Source of the DNA: Paguma larvata
Lineage: Eukaryota; Chordata; Mammalia; Carnivora; Viverridae
DNA: 64,000 bases
Assembly: GCA_030068075.1 (NCBI GenBank)
Contig: CM057833.1
Location: forward strand, 49,807,087-49,871,086
Reading direction: 5' to 3'
Shown: in pieces, positions 9,131 through 21,545 of the stretch
Layout: every line of letters starts with the position of its first letter
Numbering within the stretch: the first letter of the stretch is position 1
Notes under the pieces: model-generated
What the model saw: the letters and a program-made list of their open reading frames with translations, nothing else
What the model was told of the DNA's origin: nothing
Database searches by the model: none
Position numbers and translations under genes: made by a program

Positions 9131-12100
9131 GGGTGGGGAGAAGCAATGCTGGGTACGCCACCAACAGTGTCCATCATATTCTAGATTTTGCCTATCATGC
9201 TATGGTCACCTTTTCTTTGTTCCAGATTCTCTCCATAGGATGGGAATGATTGCTTTTGTTTTACTTGGAGGTGAAAGAAGTGAATTTGGGTTTATAAATT
9301 AATCTGACATACATAAACATTGTGTCTTACAGAACCTGAAGCTCAATGCTTGACTCAAAACCCAGAGTAGACTCCCAGATGGCAGGTACTGCGGTAACAC
9401 ATGGGGAATTTATTATCCATAGCCCTTTGCTCTTTCAGCATCCAACTTTTATGAGATTGTCCCATGAGGTGGAAGGATTAAGGAAGGGGTGATGACTTCT
9501 TTTGGAACGAGGATTTCAAGAGTAATTAGGAGGATATACTCGCCTCTACCTCTCATGAGCTCCTTACTTCTGCTTCACTATTAGAAAGCCAGATAAACAA
9601 CTGCCTGTGTCTTCCACTCAGGTCACCCAGCAGTTTCCCTCAGATTCCTACTACTGGACATCTCTGTCTTTGAAAGCAGATCCATTCCTTAGTGCATACA
9701 TAAGGAAGGCAAAATCCATTAAAGAGTCCTGAATATGTTGGGGGAAAAATATGACAGGATAAGTATGATGTAATTTAAGTATTTTGGCACAGCAAATGGA
9801 AAGAAATTACATTTCCTATTATCTTCCAACAGTTATTGAAAATGAAATGAAATATATTCTATACTTCCCCAAAAAGTCAAGGTTTTTTTTCCCTTAAATG
9901 CAATTTTTTCCGCAGTTTGTTCATTTGGTATGCATTTTCCTCCTTTCACGACATGGAGGCATTCTGTTATGAAACATTCAATGAAAAAAAATGGACAAAA
10001 AAAGTATACTACTTCTTTAAAATATATTGCAAGAATACTCATTTTCAGCTTTTTATTGCAGCACTAGCTGGTATTCTTGCATGCAGTTTTGTAATTTATT
10101 CTGAACATTCTACTTAAACCTTTTTTCAATAGCATGATTTTATTAGAGTCAGCTCACTGGACTTTCCCAAAAAGGTATTTAAGATCAAATAAAACCAGTG
10201 CTTGGAAAAATATCATTACAATATGAAAGCAGTTACAAAAACATTAGTACTGCAAAGTTTTATTTCAAATGGCTGAGCTTGCTGTACCCCGGGTTATGGT
10301 ACTTCTACTTCTGCAGACATACTTACTGGGGAGATAGAGAAAATTGTCATCTTAGCAGTTTTTGCACATGGGGGTGGGCTGGGAGGGGGAAGTAAGGCTA
10401 TAAAAATTTAAAGTGAGGCAGCAAAATTTTTAGGTGTTAGCATCAATGGTAAAAGTAGGTTACCCTCCATCCCAACCTCTCCCTCCCCAACCTACACTTT
10501 CAACCACCCTCCACTCCTCAACTGCCCTCAAGGATTAGGAGAGAAACCCTTAAATTAGACTTTCACCTAGAGACAAAGTGCTGTATTCTCTAAAATACGG
10601 AGGGCACCTTTTGGAAATATGAGTGGATTGACTATTGAATTGTGTCAGAATATTATATTCCTTAGGTGTTTTGTCCCATATCTAGTGAACTCTTGTCAAC
10701 ATAGTGCCTTATTGGTTAAACGATGTCTTTTAGCACCTCCGTCTGGCCGGGCACAAATTCCGCATCTGAAATCTTAGGCTGGAAGCGGCTTCCAGGCAAA
10801 TTCTACAGGCAAGCTTGGTAAGTCCCCAGGCTCCGGTGGTGAGCAGCTGCTGTTCTCCGTCCTCTCCTTCAAGTGTGCTCCCTTCGGCCAGCCCCTTCCT
10901 CACCTTCAACCAGGCCAAGGGACAGCCCAGGACATTGCTCTCATTTGATTTCCTAACACAACACTAACGACAAATATTTTTCTTATTCAATTGTGACTAC
11001 ATCTCTCCCTTCCCTGGTAACTGACAGCTAGTGTGGCTGGAACTCAGCCTGCTTTCGGGGAGAGTCAGCCACGTCTACGGCTGCAATTCGATGGGCTTTT
11101 TTGTCCCCCAAGGAAATTGCTTTTAATTAAAATCTGATGTTTATCAGAAGGAAAAAAAAGTATCATTTGTTATATTAATAAAGTCACTGCTGGATAAGGT
11201 TGCTTACATTTTAGAGAAAGTAATCTACTATTGATTGTACAGCACAAAAGGTACGTTTAGTAAAGATGAAATAAATCAGCCTTTTGAGACGTGGGTATTT
11301 TCAGGTAGGTGATTATTAATCCACATGTGATTCTATTACACAATATTTCTCTCATCCGTTTTCTTCTAAGCATTGAACCTATGGCAAAGCACCTGCATCC
11401 CTTAAGTTTGCGGATTAGGTGGTTTCTATGTGGACTTTCAAATGCGATTTTTAAATTGCAAGTTACTATTCGTATTACTTTTCTAAGGAGAAATATGCTT
11501 AAAAAGTAAAGTCTTTATTGCTTCTTAAAAGGCCTAGCACTCTGTGATAAATTCTCATATTTTGACTGTTAATATGTTTGAATGAAAATTATTTATACAT
11601 TTGGGTGAGGTTGAGTGGTTTTCATTTGATTGCTGCCTCTGGAAATGAAAGCAGAGTAGCAGGAAATTTACATGTCATGCTGTGATGTATATCCAGATTA
11701 TGAGATGATTGTGCAGCAGACGAACCCCAAGTAAAATCATTCCCATCAAACTGTGACAACTGCAATTCCTGACAAGGCCTCTTAGTTTTGGGGGCTATTA
11801 TCATTGTACAAGAATATAATCTATTGACAGCAGGGCTGTTTAATACATTTAAAGGCAGACAGTGGAAGAAATCTTAACTGTTTTCATTCGCCACTGCACA
11901 AGGGTGCAGATCAAAAGTGAATTATATTTAAAAATATGCATGTATGATGATAAGATGCATGACATCCATCAACCTGTTTAGTCATGGTTAGGCTGAGGTG
12001 GGGAAGAGCCAATATTACCGCCATATGTGGTCTGAAATAGAGACGTGGGACTGGAAATTAGATCACTGCCCAGTCAGAGTGAGCGTACGGCAGAGACATT

Positions 12101-13435
12101 CTTTTTTAGTCTCCACTCTCTACCTGTCTAAGCATCAAGCACCATCCATATCTGTAGCAGTGACTTTGGCACAAACTAAGTATGTGGAGGGCTCCTGCAT
12201 CTTTGCCCTTCTGTTTCGTAAGTGTGCCTGTGCATACTCTGCATGGGCACTGTGTGAGCACGGTGGGTGAGCTGGAGATGAGTAAATTGTTACCCTTACA
12301 GAAGCTCCTAGACAGACACTGACATGTGTGCTTTTGTAACTAGAGTGAAAACTAGGACACGGGATGGGAAAACATCTCCAGGGACTAAGCATGGAATTGC
12401 TCAGCCTCGAGGTTCCAAATTCCATGATTCCATATTGGTGGGGAGGGGCTGCTTTATATCCAATCCTGCAGGTGTGCAGGTGGCAGACAGGGCTGCTTCA
12501 GGTTTCGGGGCACAAACTCACCCAAGTGGTGGAGTGGTGTTAATATCCAATGTTAACAGGACCTCGCCTGGTCTCTTTTTATGAGAAAACTCTGGCAGGA
12601 CTGCGAGAGGCTGTATGGCTCTTTCTATGTGATAGGGCTGAAAATAAGCTGCAGGGAGGATTTTAAGTTCCCAAGTTCATTAAGACTCTACAAACTACAA
12701 ACAGGATTCAGTCATTTATTAAAACAAAAGATGTTCAAGGGTAGTTTTGAAAAAAAAAAAAGTCATGAAAAGTCCTGATGAATTAAAGGCATTTTTTTCC
12801 TAGAGGAATTAGTTCATCAGCTAATATTCCTTTTGTAAGATTAAAATCACTTTGAATAGAGACAGTAGAAGGGGGAACAAAGGATGTGGAAAATGGTTCA
12901 AATGTTTAAATCTCAGCTCAACAGACAGGAACTCCTGGGTCTTTCTGTCCCTCTCCACTGCTTTGGAAAAGAAAATGCTTAAAGAAGCCACACCCATCTG
13001 TCTTTCCCCTGAAAACCTGAACTGTTAAAGTGAATACAAAATTATTTTTAGTGCTCATTCCAAAGGTTAATCATGACAAGAAGCTCTTGTCCTTTGAAAG
13101 GTTTTATAAGACTGTCCTGAGAGAAGCAAGGATAGGTCCCCTAAAGGGCATAAAACACTGATGAGGTCTAGGTCACACTCAGAGTTGCCAGGCCAGGACG
13201 AAAGGATTACTGGAATGAACATCCTTCAGGGGCTGACCCAGGCCCCCTTGGTTATCTCTCAGTGATCAGGGGCAGCCTGGGAAGGGACTAACTTTCTTAC
13301 TAAGAGAGGAGTGAGCAAACCAAAATCATTCATGTCCAAGGGTGGCACTCCCACTGACCCACACCAGGACCAGGCAAAGTAGCATCTCTGAGTGCTGACC
13401 CGGGGCGTCACTTGTGAAAGACCAGTATTGGTTTA
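9131..13435. other. 4.3 kb repeat-poor, gene-free sequence
   Basis: No SINE, L1 or recognisable gene. AT-rich blocks at 11,100-11,520 and 11,570-11,960 contain runs of TAAT or ATTA-type motifs and look like possible conserved non-coding DNA, which cannot be judged without an alignment. ORFs here lack coding character. A strong hairpin at 10,028-10,081 is listed separately. Confidence 0.5.
10028..10081. other. imperfect inverted repeat / stem-loop
   Basis: Outer arms TGCAAGAATAC (10028-10038) and GTATTCTTGCA (10071-10081) are perfect 11-bp complements. Inner arms CAGCT (10046-10050) and AGCTG (10066-10070) extend the stem to 16 bp with a 7-nt bulge on the left strand. The loop is 15 nt. No function is assigned. 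Confidence 0.8.
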
Positions 13436-13439
13436 CAGC

Positions 13440-13650
13440 AGCAAATATTTATTGACTGCCTACTGTGTGTCAGGACTGCACTGAGTCTTTACATCTTCCC
13501 TTATCTCAAAGGACTTACGGTACAGATCTTGGGAGGTGGATAAGGGGATGGGATGATTTAGGGACCTTTTGTTTTAGTCAATGCAGCATGTAAAGCATCT
13601 AGCATAGTGACTGGCACAGAGTAAGCGTGTAATACTGTGTTTCAATAAAC
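13440..13650. repeat. MIR/L2-type relics
   Basis: 'atttattgactgcctactgt' (13447-) is the reversed 3' end of a MIR or similar repeat. 'ctagcatagtgactggcaca' (13599-) followed by 'gagtaagcgtg' is a forward 3' end. The middle is diverged. Confidence 0.5.
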
Positions 13651-13654
13651 TTTT

Positions 13655-14440
13655 TGTTTTAAAAGAGTTGTGGATTTATGAAAATAACTGCAAAGATAGC
13701 ACAGAGTTCCCATATACCTTCCAAACCAGTTTCCTTATCATTAACATCTTACATCAGTAAAGTATATTTGTTACAATAAATGAACCAATATTGATACATT
13801 GTTATTTTTATTGTTTATTTTCAGAGAGAGAGAGAGCATGCCAATGGGGGAGATGGGGAGGGGCAGATAGGGGGAGAAAGAGAATGATAAGCAGGCTCCA
13901 TGCTGTGAGCACAGAGCCTGACTCCGGTAGAACTCACAAACCCTGAGATCATGACCTGAGCTGAAATTAACAGTCAGACACTAAACTGACAGAGCCACCC
14001 AGGCGTCCCTTGATACATTATTGTTAACTGAAGTCCATACTCCACTTAGATTTCCTTAGTTTTTAAATAAGTCTTTTTTCTATCCCAGGATTTTATCCAA
14101 AATACATTACATTTAGTGCTCATATGTGCTTAGTTTTCTCTTGACTGTGACAGTTTCTCAGACTTCCTCGGTTTTGATGAACTTGATAGTTTTGAGGGTT
14201 ATTGGTCAGGTATTTTGTAGAATGTCCTTCAACTGGGACTAGTCTGATTTTTTTTTTCTCATGACTGGACAGAGGTTTTGGGTTTTGAGGAGGTAGACCA
14301 CAGAGGTAAGATGCCATTTTCACCACGTGATATCAAGGATACATACTACCAACATGACTTCTTACTTTGATATTGACCTTGACAACCTGGCTGAGGTACG
14401 ATTTGTTAGGTTTCTCCACCCACCTCACCCCTTTTTCTAA
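13655..14440. repeat. ancient L1M-type LINE fragment, interrupted by a SINE
   Basis: Landmarks: 'cacagagttcccatatacct', 'tatatttgttacaataaatg', then after the SINE 'cttagatttccttagttttt', 'gtgacagtttctcagacttc', 'ggtcaggtattttgtagaat', 'gtagaccacagaggtaagat' and 'tgtaaggtttctcc'-type sequence near 14,410. The first part is shared with 26.37-26.51 kb. Orientation is not certain. Confidence 0.65.
13804..14009 (-). mobile_element. CAN SINE
   Basis: Reverse SINE with poly-T/GA-rich tail at left and 'gagccacccaggcgtccc' at its right end. The target-site duplication is ttgatacattgtta (about 13790-13803) and ttgatacattattgtta (14010-14026). It splits an old L1M fragment. Confidence 0.93.
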
Positions 14441-15030
14441 GCTATTCTCTTTGGAAGGAAATCCCTATGTACAGCCCACAGCTTAGGGCATGGACAGTTA
14501 ACCCAAGCTGGGCCAATCAGATTCCCTCTTCTGGGAATTTGGAATTGAGATTTAGAGGCGCTGGTCAGTTTCTTAGAGCTGCCTGAACAGCGTGTAACAA
14601 AGGAGGGTGGCCATCCCCTGTCTTGTTCACGGAGAAGCAAAGAAAGCTGGTCTGAAGAGAGCGAATCATGAATACAACAGAGAGAGTGAAGACAGCACGC
14701 AGAGTGCAGCCGAAAAGACAGGGGGAGGGAGGAGAGAGTCCGCCCTGTTTGTGGTTTCCAGTACGTAGTTCCAGTCCCTTGGGAGAGCCAACTGCACTTC
14801 TTGTTTTTGGGTTCAGGGAGACAACCATGCATGCTTAGGATAACCTCCATATCCCATTTTTTAAGAAGATAATTTGCATAGTTTTTGGTAACTCATAATT
14901 AATGTCACCTAAGATGTTTCCGGATAATTTTTAAATCACTGCTGCACAGCAAGGCAGACATGCTTTTTCTCAACCTGTGAGCTGAGCATGCCGAGGCCAC
15001 AGGAGCTGGGGGTGTCGGGGGCAGCTTCCT
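14441..15030. other. unassigned sequence with an old-repeat look
   Basis: 'gctgggccaatcagattccc' followed by 'gggaatttggaattgagatt' resembles an ancient mammalian repeat that I cannot name. A 137-codon reverse ORF (14437-14850) crosses it and resembles no protein. Confidence 0.4.
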
Positions 15031-15034
15031 AATA

Positions 15035-15225
15035 AAGAGCGTGGACTCTGGAATCCAGACTCCTCCCTTCCCAGCTTTGGGACTTCCTGTGAGTTATTTA
15101 GGCCTTGGCTTTGCCACTTAAAAAATAGATACAATAATACCTACTCCACGGGGCTGCTGTGACAGTTGAAGGAAAGAACGTGTGTAAGGTTCTTAGCAGA
15201 TTGTGTGCAGTGAGTATTTTGTGAT
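15035..15225 (+). repeat. MIR SINE
   Basis: Forward MIR: 'gcgtggactctggaatccag', 'ctttgccacttaaaaaatag', 'acaataatacctactccacg', 'gggctgctgtgacagttgaa' and a decayed 3' end. Confidence 0.75.
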
Positions 15226-15369
15226 GACTTCCTCCCCTCCACCACCACCACCACCAGCCACGCACCCTGCCCGGAAGCAGTCCTTGCTCACCTGGGAAGG
15301 ATGTCATATGCTCAAAAACCTTGCACATGTCTCCATCATGTAGTGTGGATCTCACTGTATTATAATTAT

Positions 15370-15485
15370 TTGTTTATCTCTCAAACTTGAACACAATGTC
15401 TTTCTTTATACCCATAGTAATTAGCACTGGGCTTGGTACATAGAAGGTGCAAATACATGTTTGATGAATAAATGAACACATGAAT
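15370..15485 (+). repeat. LINE-2 3' terminal fragment
   Basis: 'cttgaacacaatgtctttct', 'agcactgggcttggtacata' and 'tttgatgaataaatgaacac' match the L2 terminus. Confidence 0.65.
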
Positions 15486-16650
15486 TATTATTCATTTCAA
15501 ATATTTATGAGGCACTTTCTGTCATGTTTAGAGGATAGGACTCCAATTATAGGTGAAAATGTAAATAACAGTGAATAACCTCTGACAGTCTGCAGCATGT
15601 TTTCAATACTTGGTGTAACTTGAGCTGACAGCCAATGTGTGAGGTAGAAAGGCAGGGTTTTTCTCCTCCCTCTCTGCTAAACGTGGACCCTGACTACCAG
15701 AGCCTAAGTCCCCAGTCCCTGCAGAGGCAGAGAGGGGCAAAAACAGAGGGCTTGAGAGTCCAAGTTTAGCACTCTTGGACCTTGGAGGCGGCGGTATGGA
15801 CTACCATCTGCACGGGATTCCTTTAGGTTAGGATGTGTAAGTGGCAAACAGGAGTCACTTCTAAGAGGAGGGAGGAGGGTAAGAGGAATGCTTCCTTGCT
15901 GTGAGGGGCCCATCAAAATTATGGCTTGAAGCTTATTTTTACAGTGTAATAGCGTACCCCGTCTCAGCTGAGCAGAATCCTGTGAAACACAAGTTTAGCT
16001 CAGCAGAATTCATCACCAGCTGAGACTTAAAAATGTGTCTGAGCTCTGTACTTATTGAACACACAAAGAGTATGAATATCAAGTTATTCGGCTGTGAAAT
16101 AATATCAACAAAGTTAGTTATGTTTAATTTAACTGTTGAATGGAGGTTTAGCAATTTGGGACCAAAGCCTCGATGAGGAATGGAGAATGGGCAAATCAAA
16201 CACTAAATTCCCTTCTCCTAATAGCCCGGGCTCTGCCGAGAGGAAAAAGCTGATCTGTGCTTTCCCACCTCCGCCTATCATCATTAAACACAGAGCAGCA
16301 CCTGTCTTGGGCCTCTGTATTTTTCCTAACCTCCTCCAGGGAAAAACAAATTGCAAACAATATCAGGTTCCCAAAGTCCCAGGAGGAGCCCTCTGTAAGC
16401 CAGAAAGGGTAAAGATTGACTCCCATTCCTTTTCTTAAATACTTCTCTAGAAGGGCAGTTTAAATAATCTTATCTGTATATACTGACACGATATGAATTG
16501 TGGGTTAGGAAGAAGAAAGTCGTATGTGCAGGGTTGTACCCCATCATTGAGAAGGATTCTCTGTCTTCTACAGTTTGTGATGTTTAATGACAAAATGTTT
16601 CTTTTCTTCCCTCCCTCCCTCCTTTCCTTCCCAGTTTCTAAGGAAGAAAT
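15486..16650. other. unassigned sequence
   Basis: No family recognised apart from a short 'tttatgaggcactttctgtc' MIR-like scrap near 15,505. Overlapping ORFs on both strands (16,129-16,843) are not coding-like. Confidence 0.45.
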
Positions 16651-16654
16651 TTCC

Positions 16655-16843
16655 ATGGCTGCCACTGAATGGGAGCCGATAAGGACACTATTGGCATTTG
16701 GGGCTGGGCAGGTCTTCATTGTGCAGCTTTCCTGTGCGAGAGAGGATGGATGTTTGTCAGCCTTGGTCCTTGCCCACCAGAGGCAACAGCACCCCCATAG
16801 ACACTGTGGCAAACAAAAATATCTCTACAAACTTTTTGATTAA
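16655..16843. repeat. ancient DNA-transposon-like relic (MER type)
   Basis: 'ggacactattggcatttggg' and 'gctgggcaggtcttcattgt', then 'ccagaggcaacagcaccccc' and 'caaacaaaaatatctctaca', follow the order of a common mammalian MER-type element. I do not assign a subfamily. Confidence 0.5.
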
Positions 16844-16857
16844 GAATCACCATTTGT

Positions 16858-17077
16858 TGGGGCATCTGGGTGGCTCAGTCAGTTAAGCCGTCCTACTTTG
16901 GCTCAGGTCATGATCTTGTGGTTTGTGAGTTTGAGCTTCACATCTGTGCTGACAGCCCAGAGCCTGAAGCCTGGTTGGGATTCTCTGTCTGCCTCTCTCT
17001 GCTTCTCCAACCTGCTTGTGTGTATGCGCTCTCTCTCTGTCTCTCAAAAACAAATAAACATTAAAAAATTTAAAAAA
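16858..17077 (+). mobile_element. CAN SINE
   Basis: Forward SINE beginning 'ggggcatctgggtggctcag' and ending in the felid-type tail 'caaataaacattaaaaaa'. The target-site duplication is aatcaccatttgt (16845-16857) and aattaccatttat (17078-17090). Confidence 0.95.
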
Positions 17078-17090
17078 AATTACCATTTAT

Positions 17091-18235
17091 CTGGTTGATG
17101 TTCACAAACCAGAAGGCAAAAAGAAAAAAGAGCCTTTATGAATGTTTCTATAATTTTCATCTAAAGAGCTGAGAATCAAATGGAATGGAATGAACCTGAT
17201 GGGATGTGGGAAAGGTACCCAATTTCCCTTGCCTGATTCAACTCCATTCAACCAGAAAAATTAAATGCTCACTTTTTCACATGTTTTTGTATTAGCATTG
17301 GTCATAGACAGTCTGGCCAAGGATTCATAAGTGGAAGACTGCTGAGGGCACTGAGAAGGCTTTGGCTTTTTCTGATAAATGGGAAGGATAGATGTGGCAT
17401 ATCCTGTCCCTCTTCCTCCTGCCTTTCACAGAAATATGATGGCAGGAGCTACTGCAATTATATTGCAACCATGAGGAATAAGCTATTTAAAGCATTCTCA
17501 GCAACTGCCCATCTCCGGATTTCTTGTTATCTGAGAAAACTAATCTCTTATTGGTTTAGACCTCCCAAGCCTTACTCTCAATAGCAGCAGCACAGCAGAT
17601 ACAGAACTATTTAAAATGATATTTGTAAAGGCAATGTAATAATACAGAAATATTTTATGATTCAATATTGGTGGAAAAGTGGGATGTGAGAGAGAGAGAA
17701 AGAAAAGAGTGATGTAGGTATATTTCCACCACATAATCCTTCCTCACACTCTACAGAAACTTATTCACAGATTCACAGAAAAAAAAAAAACCACAGGAAT
17801 TATTACAAATTGTCAAGAGTGTTTTTCTTTGCAGGGTATGCCTAAGAATTGTTTTCTATTTTCTAAAATACTTTTCTAGTCTGTATTTTCCAAATTTTCT
17901 TTAATAAACCTGCATTATGTTTAAACGAAAGAACACTGTGGAGGTGTGTGTGTGTACCACACCCATATTTAAAGCTGGTGCAGCCTCTGAGTGTGCTGGG
18001 AGGAAGGCAGCATCTACGATCATAAGCGGCAATCCTCCCACTCTACTCAGCTTCCCGGAGTGTGAGCACAGGGCTGCTGAGGAGTCTAAAACGTAACAGG
18101 ATGAGGAGTACGTGAGGCGCTGAGATCATTAATCTTGTGACAATTAAATCATGGGGAAGAGAAGCATAAGTACTATCTCCAAATGTGTGAAGGACTCTCA
18201 TGTGGAAGTGGGTGTTAGTTCTTTCCCTCCTTAAG
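17091..18235. other. unassigned sequence
   Basis: No repeat or gene recognised. It includes a short GT run (17,945-17,955) and an A run at 17,779-17,790. Confidence 0.5.
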
Positions 18236-18239
18236 GTAC

Positions 18240-18800
18240 TCCAAATATTTGCTGAAGGCCAGATGCCAGGTACTGTGCAAAGCACATTATGAGCCCCAAA
18301 CATCCATGGTCCCCAGCTTCATACAACGTACAAATTACTAAAAGGAAATAATCATTTATCAAATGATCACAGAAATATACCACTTCAGGTGCTGATAAAA
18401 CCTGTGAAGGGATAGAAGGAGGAGAGGTAAACTTGGTCTAGTTTGGGGAGTTAGTGTAAGACTTCCCCAAGGAGGTCTTGTTTGAGCTGAAGTCTAAAAG
18501 AGCTAACGAGAAAAAGTAGGTAAGAAGAGAGTTCCAGGCAAAGGTATTTGCAAAGGCCCTGGGGCCAGAGGGAATGTGGCCTGTCTGAAGAACAGAAAGA
18601 AGCTTGGGACCGCTGGAGCACAGGTCTTCAGACTGGAGAGGCAGGCAGGTCTAAAGATTCTAGCCCTGAGGCTGCCTAAGACCCATGGGGCATCAAGACG
18701 GGCTTTAATTCAGGGGGCGGTATGATTTGTTTTGTGAAAGGATCCTCTCTGGCTCCTCTGGATCTGCAAGTGGGTAGGGCCGAGTACAGGAGCTCCAATC
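18240..18800 (+). repeat. ancient mammal-wide repeat, family not named
   Basis: Landmarks in the usual order: 'gatgccaggtactgtgcaaa', 'cttccccaaggaggtcttgt', 'ttgagctgaagtctaaaaga', 'gttccaggcaaaggtatttg', 'caaaggccctggggccagag', 'gaagaacagaaagaagcttg' and 'ctctggctcctctggatctg'. The later part of the same family appears at 29.95-30.31 kb. Confidence 0.55.
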
Positions 18801-18889
18801 CCTAATCACTCCAAGGAGTCGGGGGTCCATGGATGAAAGTGAGAAGGAGAGGGATTTGGGCTAAATACGACAAAGAACTGGCTAATCAT

Positions 18890-19150
18890 GAGCTAAATAA
18901 TAACTACCACATACTCAGCTACTATGAACTAGGAGGGACTATGCTAAGAGCTTACAAACTTAAAAGCTTTTTTCATTTAATCCTCACAACCATTTTAAGA
19001 GGTATAGACTATGGCCATCCCACTTCACGGATTAAGGAATTGAAGCTCAGAGAGGTTAAGTGACTCATGCAATGGCACACAGCTAACAAGTAGCGGAGCT
19101 AGTACTTGCACTGAATTCTGGCTAATGCTGAAGCCCTTTCTTCATCACTA
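18890..19150 (-). repeat. MIR SINE
   Basis: Reverse MIR, nearly full length: 'atttaatcctcacaaccatt', 'ttaaggaattgaagctcaga', 'gaggttaagtgactcatgca' and 'agcggagctagtacttgcac'. Confidence 0.85.
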
Positions 19151-19830
19151 AGCAACACCACCTCCCCCCGCAGAAGAACGAGCTGTCACCCTAAGTGTGA
19201 GAGGAGAAGCTGGACAGTGACCTCCTCGAAGGGCTCCATGGATGCCCTTCATGCCTTCATGCCCTCCATGGAGGTCGTACGCTTGACCTGCTTCACACCC
19301 ACCAGGTGACCGGACGGTAGAAGGAGGCATTTTCTTCCTGTGTCATCTCCTAAAGAGCCGGGATACCTCTGTGCACCTCCCTGGCACCATCGTTCCGCCA
19401 TGAAACCACATTCTCCGTAGAGCCTAGAGACCCCTTCCCCCGCCATCCTTGGAGAGAAGCCGCTGGCCAGCAGCGCAGCTGGGGGAGCTTTCGGAGCCCC
19501 TTCCCAGGGCTACCTGGTGAGGGGTGTTCTACTCTCTGCTTTCTGCCCGGGGCCTGGAGGAACGCAGCTCCATTTTGCAACCAAGGAGATGAAGAAGATG
19601 AGCCTCCGGATCGTCGACCTTCTGTAGATCTGAGCCCACCTGTGCCAGGGCGAACTGCAGGGAGCAGGAAGTGCTCCCCCTGTTATCACATGGTATGGAT
19701 TCTCGGGAGAAGAGTGAGAGACGAAGGAGTTACCAGGCATCTTCGACTTCGTCTCTGAAGTCACAGAGCAGCTGCCGCTCCGTAACAACCCTGAGCGTGA
19801 TGAACATTTGGGGAGAAGGGATAATTTTTA
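19151..19830. other. GC-richer unassigned block
   Basis: About 680 bp, richer in G, C and CpG than its neighbours. It contains overlapping short reverse ORFs and an AATAAA at about 19,830. It resembles no repeat, LTR or gene I know. A decayed retrotransposed copy or an old regulatory region are both possible. Confidence 0.4.
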
Positions 19831-21190
19831 AATAAAGAAAAATGCTCTTCTTGGCAAGGAAATCTGGCCACTAACTTTATTTGACAGGTGTAATAGACTG
19901 TGGTAGTTTTGGGGGGATACATGGTGTAAAGTAAAGCAAGAGAGGTAATAAGCATCTTGGCATTTATTCTTTATGTAGGAATATTTGTTCCTCAAAGTCA
20001 GACTACGTGGAATATTAGCATTTGAATAAATTATTCAACACCTTCTAGAGAAAGCAAGGGGAAAAATCTTTTCAGCATTATAACATGGCAATCTACAAGG
20101 TAGTAGAAAAAGAAGGCTGTCATTTTTTCTTCAATTACAAAAGGCAAATATTTATTATTTATAAGTATTCGCCTTGTATAGGCTTAAATGTTATTTATGA
20201 ACCTGTTGCACAGTGATTTTCAATGTAACTCATTATTTTTAGCCTTAGGGTGTTGTAAAGGAGCATGGATATATTTAATGACACTCTGCTAGTCAGCGCA
20301 ATTACACTGTAATCATTATGTAAAATGTGCTATTAATTAAACCAATTTCTAGTTAGAACATTCGCTTCTGCAGGGCTTAATCTTAATCTTCAGCAATCTT
20401 TCTCTCTGTTTTTCACCTATTAATTATATGATTACTTTTTAAGTTAATATGATAGAATATGTTTTCATTTTTAAGCTGAATCCTGCCAATTAGGAACATT
20501 TGTCAAATGGGTCTTGTGTTTATGGGTCAAAAGCTTTCTTTTCCTTGAACTGGCAAAAAAGGTTTAAAAGGTTATTTTTGGGAAACTAGATATTTTTCAT
20601 AAATCAAACTCATATGCTCCCTTTCCTGCATAAGCAGCATTATTCACAAAATTAGTTTCATGACTTACAAAAATACCCAGTTTCATTTTCCTTGAGTCAT
20701 TTCAGCCTCGGGTTTATGTACTTTAAAATGCCCTTCAATGTCGGACTTACATTTTACATTACCATTTTTGTTAAGGAAACTCAAACTAGGTAAATAGTTG
20801 ATATTTCTGGTGGGTGAGGAGGTAAATGGCCTCTCTTTTCAGGCCTTTCCAGTATCTCTCTTCCAAAAGTCTTGCAATACTTCTATCACTGTTTTCAACA
20901 ACAGTGATGGGAAACCCGCTTCCTAATCTTTACTAATGATTCTTATTACAGCAGTAAAAAAAAAAAAAAAAAATTATGTCTCTCTAGAATGACCGCAGGT
21001 GGAAGGGAAGTTAAGAACAAAAAGGAAGGGAACAGCCTCATACACAGAAGCATGACAAGTGGGAAATGGCTAACACCTTGCTGTCTTCTCACTTGGCACA
21101 GCATTCATCCGAGAGGTGGAGAGAAACGTTTTACTTTTTTATCTTCTTATTTTTTTCCCCTACTCAAGGATTGGAGGAATTAACATTCTT
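19831..21190. other. AT-rich repeat-free block
   Basis: About 1.3 kb with no recognised transposable element. Multiple ATTA/TAAT cores occur, including 'gctattaattaaacc' near 20,330 and 'cctattaattatatg' near 20,417. The composition resembles many vertebrate conserved non-coding elements, but conservation cannot be tested here. An A17 run ends it near 20,973. Confidence 0.45.
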
Positions 21191-21194
21191 CCGA

Positions 21195-21545
21195 TGTCCA
21201 TTCCACTCAAAGTGGTCCACAGGTTGAATTCAATCCGGATCAAAATTCCAATGGTATTTTTTCACAGAAACAGCACAAACAAGCCTAAAATGTGTGTGGA
21301 ACCGCAAAGGACTCCGAACAGCCAAAGCAAAGACGACAAAAAACAAAGCGGTAGGCTTCCTGATCTCAAACTACGTTAGGAAGTTACGGCTACGTAAACA
21401 GCGGCGGGAGGGCATAAACATCGACACAGCGATCAACGAGGCAAAATGGAGAGCCCAGAAATGAACCCACGCGAAAATGGTGCTGGGACAACCGGAGAGC
21501 CACATGCACGAGAACAACACTGGGCACGGTCTCACACCACTCACA
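21195..21545 (+). repeat. LINE-1 ORF2 fragment, truncated at both ends
   Basis: Matches the nucleotide order of the L1 ORF2 region before the C-terminal domain: 'gtccacaggttgaattcaat', 'gtgtggaaccgcaaaggact', 'cttcctgatctcaaactacg', 'ggcaaaatggagagcccaga' and 'aaatggtgctgggacaaccg'. It is not an intact reading frame and stops abruptly before the CpG-rich segment. Confidence 0.7.

Noticed and set aside
14437..14850. A 137-codon reverse ORF
   Set aside because: No recognisable domain and cysteine-rich, random-looking composition. It overlaps another ORF in a different frame and what looks like an old repeat.
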